Positions 45,212 through 54,685 of a stretch of DNA of 64,000 bases are shown one piece after another. The stretch's first letter is position 1; each line of letters starts with the position of its first letter. Source of the stretch: Humitalea sp050632385 (GTDB lineage: Bacteria > Pseudomonadota > Alphaproteobacteria > Acetobacterales > Acetobacteraceae); the NCBI RefSeq assembly GCF_050632385.1, contig NZ_CP192599.1, positions 3,162,001 to 3,226,000 on the forward strand. The letters run 5' to 3'. Below the pieces are notes generated by a model. It was not told the DNA's origin and did not search any database. It was given only the letters and a program-made list of their open reading frames with translations. The position numbers and the translations under genes were made by a program.

Positions 45212-45251
45212 AGGGGCCGTTCGGACAGCGCTGTCCGAACGGCCCCTTTTT
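45212..45251 (+). terminator. Rho-independent terminator after receptor gene
   Basis: A perfect 36-bp palindrome (45212-45247) has 18-bp arms beginning AGGGGCCGTTCGGACAGC and is followed by TTTT. It lies 35 bp after the receptor stop and 60 bp before piuC. Read-through into piuC remains possible because no other promoter is obvious in the short gap. Confidence 0.9.
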
Positions 45252-45306
45252 CGTTGCCGCCTGGCTTGCGGCCAGTCCATGACGACGCAGCCGAAGGAGA
45301 ACTGCC

Positions 45307-45984
45307 TTGCTGATACACATCCCCAACGTCCTGACCGCGGAGGACGTCGCCCTGTGCCGCCAGAAACTGGACGCGGCGGAATGGGTGGACGGGCGTGCCA
45401 CGGCCGGCGACCAGTCGGCCAAGGTGAAGCACAACCTCCAGGTGCCGGAGGATTCGCCGACGGCGCGCGAACTTGGCGACATGGTCCTGCGCGGGCTGGC
45501 GCGTAGCCCGCTATTCTCCTCGGCGACGCTGCCGCTGCGCGTCTATCCGCCGATGTTCAACCGCTACGACGTCGGCATGACCTTCAACACGCATGTGGAC
45601 AATGCCATCCGCAGCGTCTCCGGCACGCGCATGCGAACCGACGTGTCATCGACACTCTTCCTCAGCGCGCCCGAGGAATATGATGGCGGCGAGCTGGTGA
45701 TCGAGGACACCTACGGCGCCCAGGCGGTGAAGCTGCCGGCCGGCGACATGATCGTCTATCCCTCGACCAGCCTGCACCGCGTCAACCCGGTCACGCGCGG
45801 CAGCCGCTGGGGGTCCTTCTTCTGGACCCAGTCGATGATCGACGACGACCGCCAGCGCCGGCTGTTGTTCGAGATGGACATGGCCATCATCCAGGCGCGC
45901 ATGGTGCTGCCCGACGATCATGTCAGCGTGCTGGGACTGACCTCGTGCTACCACAACCTCATGCGCATGTGGTGCAAGATGTGA
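45307..45984 (+). CDS. piuC: Fe(II)/2-oxoglutarate PKHD-type hydroxylase PiuC/YbiX
   Basis: The 225-residue protein has the exact usual length of PiuC/YbiX. Iron-binding His96 and Asp98 are in FNTHVDNAIR, the distal His157 is in YPSTSLHRVNPV and the 2-oxoglutarate Arg167 is in TRGSRWG. The start is TTG at 45307, because the family begins MLIHIPNVL and GAAGGAGA lies just upstream. No ATG fits. The gene typically follows a catecholate receptor, as it does here. It may modify a siderophore or envelope target. The stop is 1 bp from the convergent ABC ATPase gene. Confidence 0.92.
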   Translation: MLIHIPNVLTAEDVALCRQKLDAAEWVDGRATAGDQSAKVKHNLQVPEDSPTARELGDMVLRGLARSPLFSSATLPLRVYPPMFNRYDVGMTFNTHVDNAIRSVSGTRMRTDVSSTLFLSAPEEYDGGELVIEDTYGAQAVKLPAGDMIVYPSTSLHRVNPVTRGSRWGSFFWTQSMIDDDRQRRLLFEMDMAIIQARMVLPDDHVSVLGLTSCYHNLMRMWCKM

Positions 45985-45985
45985 C

Positions 45986-46783
45986 CTACAGCGGGCGCGG
46001 CCTGTCGCTGATCCGATCGATCAGCAGGGTGCGGCGGCCCTGGGAACAGGGTTCGATCCGCGCCTCCACGCCATAGACCTCGTCGAGCATGTCTGGCGTC
46101 AGCACGGTCTCGGATGGGCCGAAGCCCTGCGCCTGCCCGTGGTTCATCACCAGCAGGCAATCCGCCCAGCGCGCCGCCAGCGCGAGGTCATGCAGCACGA
46201 CGATGACCGTCCGTCCCTCCCGCGCCAACTCGCTCAGCAGGCCCATGACCTCCAACTGGCGGCGCAGGTCCAGGGCACTGGTCGGCTCGTCCAGCAGCAG
46301 CAGTGGCGGATCGCGGATGATCGCCTGGGCCAGCGCCACCATCTGGCGCTGGCCGCCCGACAGCGACTGCAACGACACCATGCCGAGATCGCCAAGGCCT
46401 AACCGGTCCAGCACCTGCCCCACCCGGTCGAGCAGCGCGGCCTCGCTGCCCCAGCTCGCGCCATCCGGCAGCGCGCGCCAGGCGCCGAGCAATGCCTCGA
46501 TCACCGACAGCCCGGTGTCCTGCGGCAGGGCCTGGGGCATGAAGGCCAGGTGATGCGCGCGCTCCCGCGCCGGCATGCCGATCAACTCGCGATCGCCGAA
46601 ACGGATGGAGCCCTTCGCGCGCAACAACCCGGCGATGGCGCGCAGCAAGGTGGACTTGCCCGCGGCATTCGGCCCAACCAGGGCGGTGACACAGCCTTGC
46701 GGAATGGGGCCGCAGGACAGGCCGCGCAGGACCGGACGCCCGGCATAGCCGGCTGTCACGCCCGACAGCAGCAGGTCGCTCAT
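45986..46783 (-). CDS. Iron-siderophore ABC transporter ATPase (FecE/FepC type)
   Basis: The 265-residue ATPase has Walker A GPNAAGKSTLLRAIAG, Q-loop FMPQALPQDTGLSVIEALL, signature SLSGGQRQMVALAQAII, Walker B LLLLDEPTSALD and the H-loop VLHDLALAARWADC. The pattern is typical of FepC/FecE. The ATG at 46783 overlaps the permease stop by 4 bp. It powers import of ferric siderophore across the inner membrane with the two upstream genes. Confidence 0.93.
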   Translation of the reverse strand: MSDLLLSGVTAGYAGRPVLRGLSCGPIPQGCVTALVGPNAAGKSTLLRAIAGLLRAKGSIRFGDRELIGMPARERAHHLAFMPQALPQDTGLSVIEALLGAWRALPDGASWGSEAALLDRVGQVLDRLGLGDLGMVSLQSLSGGQRQMVALAQAIIRDPPLLLLDEPTSALDLRRQLEVMGLLSELAREGRTVIVVLHDLALAARWADCLLVMNHGQAQGFGPSETVLTPDMLDEVYGVEARIEPCSQGRRTLLIDRISDRPRPL

Positions 46784-47841
46784 CCGCGCCTCCGCCCGCC
46801 GAGGATGAGCATCATGAAGACCGGCAGCCCGACCAGCGCCGTGACGATGCCAAGCGGCAGCACCGCGCCGCGCACCAGCATCTCGCTCGCGGTCGCGGCG
46901 AGCGACATGATCGCGGCCCCGCAGAGCAGGCTGCCCGGCAGCAGGAAGCGGTGGTCCTCCCCCAGCAGCAGCCGCGCGACATGCGGCGCGACCAGGCCGA
47001 TGAAGCCGATCACGCCGACCATGGCGACGGCGGCCGCCGCCAGCAGGCTGATGCGGAGCAAGGACGCGAAGCGCAGCGCCCCGACATCGACGCCAAGGCC
47101 GCGCGCGCGTTCCTCGCCCAGCCGCAGCACCGTCATCCGCCAGGCAGCGCGCCAGGAGAACGGCAGCACCACCACCAGCACCAGCGCGACCAGCGCGATG
47201 CCGTCCCATTGCGTGCGGCCCAGGCTGCCGAGCGTCCAGAACACCAGTTGCTGCAACGCATCCTGGCTGGCGACGAATTGGATCAGCGCCACGATGGCGT
47301 TGAAGGTGAAGACCAGCGCGATGCCGAGCAGCACCAGTGTCTCCACCCCCGCGCCGCGCCAGCGGATCACCAGTTGCAGCAGCGCGACCGAGGCGAAGGC
47401 GAAGAGAAACGCGTTGCCCGACACCGCCCAGCGCGCCGGCAGGCCCGGGATGGACAGGCCAAGCACGATGGCCAGCGCCGCACCGCAAGCCGCGGCCGAG
47501 GAGATGCCGAGGGTGAAGGGGCTGGCCAGCGGGTTGTTCAGGATGGTCTGCATCTCCGCCCCCGCCGCGGCCAGCGCCATGCCCACCAGCACCGCCATCA
47601 CCGATGGCGGCAGCCGCGCCTGCCAGACCACGGTCCGGGCCAGGGGGCTGGCCGAGGACGGGTCGAACAGCGCGCGCAGCGCCTCCGACGCCGGCAGCAG
47701 CGACGGGCCGACCGCGATATCGACGAGGAAGGCCGCGACGGCGACGACGCCGAGCAAGCCCAGCAGCAGGCGTCGCCGGCGCAGGCTGGCGCGATAGGCG
47801 GTGATCGCCGATGCGGAACCGGCGGAGAGGACCGCGCTCAC
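46780..47841 (-). CDS. Iron-siderophore ABC transporter permease (FecCD family)
   Basis: The 353-residue membrane protein has about nine to ten helices. The FecCD motifs are RLPPSVMAVLVGMALAAAGA, NPLASPFTLGISSAAACGAA, the coupling segment LRLGEERARGLGVDVGALR and GFIGLVAPHVARLLLGEDHR. Only one permease gene is present, so the channel is probably a homodimer, unlike the FepD/FepG pair. The GTG at 47841 overlaps the binding-protein stop by 4 bp. Confidence 0.93.
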   Translation of the reverse strand: MSAVLSAGSASAITAYRASLRRRRLLLGLLGVVAVAAFLVDIAVGPSLLPASEALRALFDPSSASPLARTVVWQARLPPSVMAVLVGMALAAAGAEMQTILNNPLASPFTLGISSAAACGAALAIVLGLSIPGLPARWAVSGNAFLFAFASVALLQLVIRWRGAGVETLVLLGIALVFTFNAIVALIQFVASQDALQQLVFWTLGSLGRTQWDGIALVALVLVVVLPFSWRAAWRMTVLRLGEERARGLGVDVGALRFASLLRISLLAAAAVAMVGVIGFIGLVAPHVARLLLGEDHRFLLPGSLLCGAAIMSLAATASEMLVRGAVLPLGIVTALVGLPVFMMLILGGRRRG

Positions 47842-48932
47842 CGCAGATCGACCCAGTAGGTGCCCTGCATCTTGATGGAGAGGAAGCGGTCGTTGAGTTC
47901 GGCCAGCGATGCATCCGGCGCGATCCCGCGCATCCGGTCGGGGTGCAGCCAGCGGGCCAGGGCCTCGATGGCCAGGTAATGCGCCGGCGTATCGTTAAAG
48001 CCATGCCACAGCCCATGGGCGCGGCCCGCACGCACCGCCGACAGCCCGGCCAGCCCCTGCGACTGCACCACCCGGGCCAGGCTCTCCCGCGCCTCCTGCG
48101 CGGTCGCACCGGTGCCCAGGGTGACGCCGCCGCGCGCGCCGCCGAAGGGCCCGCCCGTTGCGACATACACATAGGGGTCGGTCGAGAGCACGAATTCCAG
48201 GCTGAGCTGGCCCATCTGCGCCGACAGGATGTCGGTCGCGATATTGCGCCCGCCCGCCGCGATGATCATGCCGTTGAAGATGCCAGTCCCGGCCGAGAAG
48301 CAGCAGGCGGTGCCGCCGGCATGCGCCTGCACCAGGATGGGCGGCTTCGGCTCCGCACCGGCCATGCGCGTGGCGACGTCATCCATCCTGCGGCGGTAAT
48401 AGGCGTTGAAGGCGGACGCCTGCGCCTCGCGCCCGATCAGCGCACCCAGCACGGTCAGGCTGCGTTCGGACTCGCCCAGCGGGTCGGCGAAAAAGTCGAT
48501 CACGGCGCTGGGGATACCCGCCGCATCCAGCCGCCGCGCCAGCCCGCCATCGGGACCGCCCGCGGTGAAACGGCTGAGCAGCACCAAGTCGGGCTGCAAG
48601 GTCAGGATGCTCTCGAAGGAGATGGTATCCACCGGGCCGCGCCCGATCACGGGGATCTGGTCCACCGACGGCGTCTGCGCGCGCAACTGCGCGTATTCCG
48701 GCGCATTGGCCTGACGCAGGTCCGACGACCAGCCGACGATCAGGCTCAGCGGGTCGGGGTGGATCAGCGCGAGCACGGGCAGGTGGCGGCCCTGGGTCAG
48801 CACGATGCGACGCGCGGGGCGCGGCAGCCGGACCGCGCGGCCCATCAGGTCAGTCACCGCGACCGCACCCTGCGCCTGCGCGAGGACGGGTGTCGCGAGC
48901 GGCGCGAGCAGCAGGGCGCGGCGCTTCAGCAT
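47838..48932 (-). CDS. Iron-siderophore ABC transporter substrate-binding protein (FecB/FepB type)
   Basis: The 364-residue type III periplasmic binding protein has a signal (MLKRRALLLAPLATPVLAQA). It shows TDLMGRAVRLPRPARRIV and DTISFESILTLQPDLVLLSR, characteristic of the iron-siderophore class. A long interdomain helix region and EFVLSTDPYVYVATGG follow. I chose the ATG at 48932 over a TTG one codon upstream. The 182 bp upstream (48933-49114) show no clear Fur-like box and no convincing gene. Confidence 0.9.
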   Translation of the reverse strand: MLKRRALLLAPLATPVLAQAQGAVAVTDLMGRAVRLPRPARRIVLTQGRHLPVLALIHPDPLSLIVGWSSDLRQANAPEYAQLRAQTPSVDQIPVIGRGPVDTISFESILTLQPDLVLLSRFTAGGPDGGLARRLDAAGIPSAVIDFFADPLGESERSLTVLGALIGREAQASAFNAYYRRRMDDVATRMAGAEPKPPILVQAHAGGTACCFSAGTGIFNGMIIAAGGRNIATDILSAQMGQLSLEFVLSTDPYVYVATGGPFGGARGGVTLGTGATAQEARESLARVVQSQGLAGLSAVRAGRAHGLWHGFNDTPAHYLAIEALARWLHPDRMRGIAPDASLAELNDRFLSIKMQGTYWVDLR

Positions 48933-49114
48933 CAAGGCATCCCCCGCGCGGCATCGCGATCATTGTCGTGCCGGTCGTGGCGTTCAGTCTCGGTCATGCC
49001 TCGTTTCCAATAGCGGATAGCAAGATGATGGCGGCACGTTCCCTGCCCTGCGCGCGGACGCGCCAGGTCCAGGGGGCCATGTCCGCGGACCAGGCGATCA
49101 TGCCGATGTCCATG

Positions 49115-49951
49115 TCACGGGGCCGCCGGCAGCGCGAAGCGCAGCGCCGGACCAAGGGCGGCGTGGACGGCCGAGCCGTGGTTCTCGCCAGGGAAAATCC
49201 GGAACACATCCGCCGGCAGCCGGTCGGCAAAGGCGCGGGCATTGGTGATCAGGCCATGGGCGCGGCGGCGGGCGGCGTGGGCATCCTCGCCGGGGGTTTC
49301 GGGCGGTTCCTCCTCCCCGCCCACCGCGATCATCACGCGCGCGCGTTCGGCGGGCAGCGAGGTGCCGCGCGCGTCGAGCGCGCGCAGCACCGCCCCACCG
49401 TTCCACCACAGCGACGGGCTGACGGCGACGATCCGCGCGAAGGCGTGCGGCCGCGCCAACAGCATGTGCAGCGCGCACAGCCCGCCCAGGGAATGGCCGA
49501 AGAGGGCCTGGCGCGCCGGATCGACCGCCGCGAGTCCGGCAACCAGCGGCTTCACCTGGGACTCGAGCATGTCCAGAAAGGCGTCGGCCCCGCCCGTCGG
49601 CGTCCATTCCCCGCCATCGGGGCGTTCCCCGAGCGTGGCGGGATCGGCGGGCGGCGTGTAGTCCAGCGTCCGTCGCAGCCGGTCGAAGGGACCATCGACG
49701 GCATAGCCTATGCCGACGATGATCCCGGGCGCGACCCCGGTCGCGCTGCCGCGTGCGCCCTGGATGCGCATCGCCTCGACCATGCTGGCGAAGACGGCAT
49801 TGCCGTCGAGGTGATACAGCACCGGAAATCCCGCCACGGGCGGCGGGCTTTCCGGCACGGCGATCATGATGCGGTAGACACCGCCATTGCCGCCCGAAAT
49901 GTCGAAGCAACGCGCCCCTGGGACGACGACGCGCGCCGCTGCACCGATCAT
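49115..49951 (-). CDS. Alpha/beta-hydrolase, siderophore esterase (IroE/Fes-like)
   Basis: The 278-residue esterase of the IroE/BesA group has an N-terminal VYRIMIAVPESPPPVAGFPV strand region. The nucleophile motif is GHSLGGLCALH (Ser at about 153), followed by VAVSPSLWW and a final ENHGS supplying the catalytic His. These enzymes hydrolyse the trilactone of enterobactin-type siderophores to release iron or to linearise the ligand. The presence of this enzyme supports an ester-linked serine product from the NRPS. There is no obvious signal peptide. The start overlaps the lipoprotein gene stop by 4 bp. Confidence 0.85.
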   Translation of the reverse strand: MIGAAARVVVPGARCFDISGGNGGVYRIMIAVPESPPPVAGFPVLYHLDGNAVFASMVEAMRIQGARGSATGVAPGIIVGIGYAVDGPFDRLRRTLDYTPPADPATLGERPDGGEWTPTGGADAFLDMLESQVKPLVAGLAAVDPARQALFGHSLGGLCALHMLLARPHAFARIVAVSPSLWWNGGAVLRALDARGTSLPAERARVMIAVGGEEEPPETPGEDAHAARRRAHGLITNARAFADRLPADVFRIFPGENHGSAVHAALGPALRFALPAAP

Positions 49952-50553
49952 GGCTGTGTCGCCGCCAGCAGCACGCGGACATGGCCAGGCGGAATGCCAA
50001 CCTCGACAAAGGCCGCGCTGCCGGTCAGGCGAACGCGCAAAGGCGTTCCAGCCTCGGCCGCCTGGCGCATGGCATCGGCGGTGAAGGTCAGCAGCAAGGT
50101 CTCGACAAAAAGGCAGCCGCCAACGCCGCCGCATTGGGTATCCCGCGACAGGGCCTGCACCGGGATGCTGTCGCCCTGCCGGGTCGTGGCGCGCGCGAAG
50201 TTGGCATAGGCGCGCGCGTTGCTGATCACGACCAGGGCGCGATAGGCGGTCGATGCGTCTGACCTCTGCCGCTCCGCGCCGAAACTGGTCACGATCATCG
50301 GCAGGCTGCCCAATGATCCGGTCTGTAGCCGCGGCGAGACCGCGTAGACGATCGTGGGGTTCGATGGATCGTCCTGCACCTGCACCGAAGCAGGTCGCGC
50401 CGCGGCAACGCCACGGCCAAGGCTGCGCGCATCCAGGCTCGCCTCCGGCGCCAGGCTCGAGACGGCTTCGGCATTCTGCGCGCCCGGTGGGGCGCAGCCG
50501 GCCATGCCGCCCAGCAACATCAGGGCGACAAGGCTGCGCGAGACAGGTTTCAT
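49948..50553 (-). CDS. Uncharacterised lipoprotein of the tonB operon
   Basis: The 201-residue protein has a lipobox (LLGGMAGC, Cys20), so it should be anchored to a membrane. I do not recognise the family. The sequence is beta-rich, with TIVYAVSPRLQTGSLGSLPM, YRALVVISNARAYANFARAT and a CGGVGGC pair near residue 147. The last part (LRVRLTGSAAFVEVGIPPGH) resembles a small beta-sandwich. It lies between tonB and the esterase and is coupled to the latter, so a role in siderophore uptake at the envelope is plausible. I chose the ATG at 50553, where the signal peptide begins. Confidence 0.72.
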   Translation of the reverse strand: MKPVSRSLVALMLLGGMAGCAPPGAQNAEAVSSLAPEASLDARSLGRGVAAARPASVQVQDDPSNPTIVYAVSPRLQTGSLGSLPMIVTSFGAERQRSDASTAYRALVVISNARAYANFARATTRQGDSIPVQALSRDTQCGGVGGCLFVETLLLTFTADAMRQAAEAGTPLRVRLTGSAAFVEVGIPPGHVRVLLAATQP

Positions 50554-50607
50554 CAGCACCCGGCATATCCTTGGTCGTTGGCGATCGCGTCCTCCATCGC
50601 CGCGACG

Positions 50608-51498
50608 TCAGCGCACCGCGAAGCGGATTGGCACAACGATCTCCAACACGTCCCCCGTCATGCTCTCGGGCATCGGCGGCAGCGGGGATGCGGTGCGAAT
50701 CATCGCCTCCACCGCCGCGTCCAGGTCCTCGTCGCCAGAGCTGCGCTCCACCTGCCAACGGGCCACATGGCCGTCGCGGCGGATGGAGAAGCGCAGCATC
50801 GCGATGCCCTCGGCGCGCCGTCTCCGGGCGGCCGAGGGGTAGTGCTTATGCCGTTCCAGCGCCGCGGCCAGCATCTGCACATAGCCCGGCGGCGGGCGGG
50901 ACGCCGCGGCGGCCGGGGCAGCCGTCGGCGACGCGTTGGCGACCGGCGGAGGCGCGGCCAGGGCCGCAGTGTCGACCGGGCGCGAATCGGGGCGTACCCG
51001 CCGGGGGCGCGCCGGCGGCCGCGCCGCTTGGGCGATCTCCGGCGGCGGGGGCGGCGGCTCCTGCGCGATGATCGGGGCGGGCGCCGGGGCAAGCTCCGCG
51101 ACCGCTTCGGGTGGCGGCGGCGCCTCGATGGCCGGGGCCTCGACGATCTCGACCGGCGGCGGCTCGGCGCTCTGCACCGCATCGGGCGGCGGCGGCTCGG
51201 CCAGGATGGGTTCGGGCTGCAATGCGGGCTCAGGTGGCGCCTCGGCGAGCTGAACCTCCTCCGGCGGGCGGGTCTCGGACGTCTGCTCGGGGGCGGCTGC
51301 GGCCGCCACTTCCTCCATGGGTTCGCTGGCGGGGGCCTCGCTTACCTGCTCCGTGGGCTCGGCGACGGTCATGATCGTCGTGGGCAGCGGCGGTGCCTCG
51401 GCCCGGCTGTCCGGCAAACCGAACACCAGCGGCACGGCCAGGCCGGCGTGCAGCAGCACGGAGCCCCCCCAGGCGATCAGGCGGCGGTCAGCGGCCAT
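50608..51498 (-). CDS. tonB: TonB energy-transducing protein
   Basis: The 296-residue protein has one N-terminal membrane helix (WGGSVLLHAGLAVPLVFGL). A long Pro/Glu/Ala-rich periplasmic spacer (about 35-165) is followed by a Pro/Arg-rich segment. The C-terminal TonB domain (about 205-296) has HKHYPSAARRRRAEGIAML and RFSIRRDGHVARWQVERSSG. It couples the ExbB-ExbD motor to the outer-membrane receptor. The ATG at 51498 is used here. A TTG at 51522 overlapping the exbD stop (TTGA) would add eight residues and is equally possible. Confidence 0.9.
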   Translation of the reverse strand: MAADRRLIAWGGSVLLHAGLAVPLVFGLPDSRAEAPPLPTTIMTVAEPTEQVSEAPASEPMEEVAAAAAPEQTSETRPPEEVQLAEAPPEPALQPEPILAEPPPPDAVQSAEPPPVEIVEAPAIEAPPPPEAVAELAPAPAPIIAQEPPPPPPEIAQAARPPARPRRVRPDSRPVDTAALAAPPPVANASPTAAPAAAASRPPPGYVQMLAAALERHKHYPSAARRRRAEGIAMLRFSIRRDGHVARWQVERSSGDEDLDAAVEAMIRTASPLPPMPESMTGDVLEIVVPIRFAVR

Positions 51499-51518
51499 CG
51501 TCGCGTCCCATCGTCGCG

Positions 51519-51971
<453 letters not shown>

Positions 51972-51976
51972 CGGCG

Positions 51977-52669
<693 letters not shown>

Positions 52670-52685
52670 GCCGCTGTCCCCTGGC

Positions 52686-53138
52686 TCACTTGTTGAACGT
52701 CACGTCGGCGACGCGCGAGGTGGTGGCGATCCGTTCGACGCAGCCGGCGCGCATCGCCGGGTCGGATCCGCAGGCCAACAGGTCGTTCAGCAGCAGCGCA
52801 CCGATGCCGTCGCAGGCCAGGCCCGGCACGTCGAAGACGCGGGCCATGGTCTTGGCGGCGGGCAGCGGACCGGCCTCCACCGCCAGGCGGCGGTTGACCA
52901 CGCCATCGCGCCCGAAGAGCACGAGGTCGAGGCGCAATGTCTCGAGCGCCGTCTCCCCCGGGTTGCGTAGCATCAGCCAGGCACGGCAGCCGTTCTGCTG
53001 CGGCTCCAACCGGTTCAGTTCCAGCCCGATGGCCGGTGCCTGCTGCGCCGCTGCAGGCAGGGCCGCTGTCGCGAGAACCAGTGCCGCGAGCAGGATGCCC
53101 GGGCGGCGGCAAAGAAAGGACGGCAGGGCGAAACGCAT
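52686..53138 (-). CDS. Conserved exported protein at head of exbBD-tonB operon
   Basis: The 150-residue protein has a signal peptide (RRPGILLAALVLATAALPAAAQQ). The mature part has the pattern LELNRLEPQQNGCRAWLMLRN, then LRLDLVLFGRDGVVNRRLAVE and DVPGLACDGIGALLLNDLLAC. The Cys residues probably form disulfides. From memory, proteins like this are found next to exbB in other alphaproteobacteria, but no function is known to me. Two ATG codons (53141 and 53138) are available. GGGAAG is better spaced for 53138. It is the first gene after the iron-box-like site and structured leader. Confidence 0.8.
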   Translation of the reverse strand: MRFALPSFLCRRPGILLAALVLATAALPAAAQQAPAIGLELNRLEPQQNGCRAWLMLRNPGETALETLRLDLVLFGRDGVVNRRLAVEAGPLPAAKTMARVFDVPGLACDGIGALLLNDLLACGSDPAMRAGCVERIATTSRVADVTFNK

Positions 53139-53159
53139 CATGTGCTTCCCGGCGTGAGA

Positions 53160-53279
53160 GTGCCTGACGGCCCAGGCCCCGGCCTGTTCCGACGAGCCGC
53201 GGTGGGCGCCTGTCGAGCCGGGCGAAGCGACACGACCGACCCGCGTGCGGGCGGGCCGGCCCGTCGGGTCGTCAGGCAC
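53160..53279 (-). promoter_or_regulatory. Potential structured 5' leader of the exbBD-tonB operon
   Basis: On the minus strand the arms GTGCCTGACG (53279-53270) and CGTCAGGCAC (53169-53160) form a perfect 10-bp long-range stem enclosing 100 nt. Inside are smaller hairpins such as CAGGCC/GGCCTG. A segment GCTTCGCCCGGC (53228-53217) could pair, with a 2-nt bulge, to GCCGGGAAGC (53153-53144), which contains the ribosome-binding site. The element lies between the iron-box-like site and the first start codon. The rest of the 424-bp gap 53139-53562 holds only the box at 53304 and no gene I can support. Confidence 0.4.
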
Positions 53280-53303
53280 GAATGTGAAGCGCTTTAAGGC
53301 AAC

Positions 53304-53318
53304 TGCGACTAAGTCGCA
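53304..53318. promoter_or_regulatory. Iron-box-like perfect 7-1-7 palindrome upstream of tonB operon
   Basis: TGCGACTAAGTCGCA is a perfect 7-1-7 inverted repeat, the geometry of a Fur-family operator. It shares TGCGA with the other boxes in the island. On the minus strand it overlaps a possible -35 (TTGCGA) with CTTAAA downstream as a -10, which would start transcription close to the leader stem at 53279. Confidence 0.65.
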
Positions 53319-53562
53319 ATATATGTGTGTCGATTCTTTTGCGTTGCAGCATCCCGCTCCGCCCAGCCGCCCCGTCGCGCGTCCGGCGTCGCAAAACGCC
53401 CCCACCATCTCCGGGTCACCGGCGACGATGTCACGGTGACTCCCTGCCCCCTGACCAATTTCTCCGGCCCCGGCTCCATCTCACGGCCGAAAATCGGGCG
53501 CTGCTTCTGGACCTTCGATCGGGATGAGAACCCTACTCGAACGCCACAAAGCCGGCGTCCTT

Positions 53563-54561
53563 TCAGGGCGGCCCAACCTCTTCGGTGCTGGGGCTCGCCA
53601 TCGCGCGATGCCGCAGGCGGGAGCCGTCGGGGTTGCGGGTGATGCCCCGCAAGACGTCCAGCGGCACCAGGCGCTCGACCTCCTCCTGCACCATGGCCAC
53701 GGCCGCCCGGACCAGCGGGGTTACCGGCTTGTTCGCGGGCGTCGCGATGACCAGCAGCGCGCGCATCGACGCGGCGCGGAAAGGTCGCACCTGGAGCCTT
53801 CCGTCGCGCACCTCCCGATGCACGGCGCCGAAAGGCAGCACGGTCGGGCCGACCCCGCGTTCGACCAATTGCTTCAGTGCCGCGACGCAATCGACCTCGG
53901 TCAGCACGCGGGGGCGGACGCCCTCGGCGGCACAGGCCGCATCGACGACGCGCCGCAACCCATTCTCCGGGCCCGGCAGCACGCAGTCGCGCTGCGCCAA
54001 TTCGTCCAGGCTCACCGGTTCGGCGCGGGACGGGGTGCCGTCCGGCGCTGGCGGCTCGATCAGGAACAGATCCTCCAGCAACAGCGGCGTCGCGATCAGG
54101 CTGGCACTGCTGCGGGCGTCGTAGAGCACGGCAAGGTCCACCCGCGCCGCCTCGGTCCATTCCAGCAGGACGGCGCTGAAGGCCTCGCGGATACGCAGCC
54201 GGGCGCGCGGGAAGGCGGCGGCGAAGCGCAGCGCCAGATCGGCCCCCATGCTGGCGGAGAGCGAGGGCGGGATACCCAGCGTCACGCTGCCTGACTCATC
54301 CAGCACGCCGGTCGACAACTCCTCCCGCACATCGGCCAATTGCTGCATCACACCCTGCGCCACCGCCTGGAAGCGCTGCCCTGCGTCGGTCAGGGTCACG
54401 CCGCGGCCATGGCGGTAGAAGAGTTCCCGGCCCAGCGAGGCCTCGAGCCCGGCGATCTGCCGGCTCAGCGCCGGCTGGCTGACGCCAAGCCGTACCGCGG
54501 CGCGCGACAGGCTGCCGGCGGCGGCGGTGGCCAGGAAGTAGCGGATTTCCAGCAGGTCCAT
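53563..54561 (-). CDS. LysR-family transcriptional regulator (Nac/CysB-like branch)
   Basis: The 332-residue protein has an N-terminal HTH (MDLLEIRYFLATAAAGSLSR, AAVRLGVSQPALSRQIAGLE). A linker helix and a type 2 periplasmic-fold effector domain (about 90-300) follow. The effector domain has VTLGIPPSLSASMGADLALR and VDLAVLYDARSSASLIATPLL, resembling Nac-type LysR proteins. It is divergent from the SucA-Mct-Mcd operon, the usual arrangement for a LysR activator, and its start codon lies directly beside the palindrome at 54564-54581. Confidence 0.9.
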   Translation of the reverse strand: MDLLEIRYFLATAAAGSLSRAAVRLGVSQPALSRQIAGLEASLGRELFYRHGRGVTLTDAGQRFQAVAQGVMQQLADVREELSTGVLDESGSVTLGIPPSLSASMGADLALRFAAAFPRARLRIREAFSAVLLEWTEAARVDLAVLYDARSSASLIATPLLLEDLFLIEPPAPDGTPSRAEPVSLDELAQRDCVLPGPENGLRRVVDAACAAEGVRPRVLTEVDCVAALKQLVERGVGPTVLPFGAVHREVRDGRLQVRPFRAASMRALLVIATPANKPVTPLVRAAVAMVQEEVERLVPLDVLRGITRNPDGSRLRHRAMASPSTEEVGPP

Positions 54562-54563
54562 GA

Positions 54564-54581
54564 TATTACCATATGGTTATA
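54564..54581. promoter_or_regulatory. 18-bp imperfect palindrome, candidate LysR operator
   Basis: TATTACCATATGGTTATA has one mismatched pair around the perfect core ACCATATGGT and contains the T-N11-A spacing typical of LysR boxes. It lies immediately upstream of the lysR ATG (54561) and about 105 bp before the divergent sucA-like start, in an AT-rich patch. It probably mediates autoregulation and activation of the divergent operon. Confidence 0.6.
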
Positions 54582-54685
54582 GCTCTTATCCGCCGGGACA
54601 CATGGTCGTTCCAGAGCGGATCGCTATCCTGGGCGAATGATTTTCGGCGACGCTCAAGGATCGCCACACTGGGGGACGCGTGTTG

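Noticed and set aside
42930..45482. An 850-codon open frame on the minus strand opposite the TonB-dependent receptor
   Set aside because: The plus strand encodes a complete receptor with signal peptide, plug and terminal Phe. The antisense product has no domain pattern.
48933..49114. A small gene or Fur box between the FecB-type gene and the esterase gene
   Set aside because: The 182-bp gap has short frames only, without ribosome site or known pattern, and no TGCGA or GATAAT half-sites in pairs.
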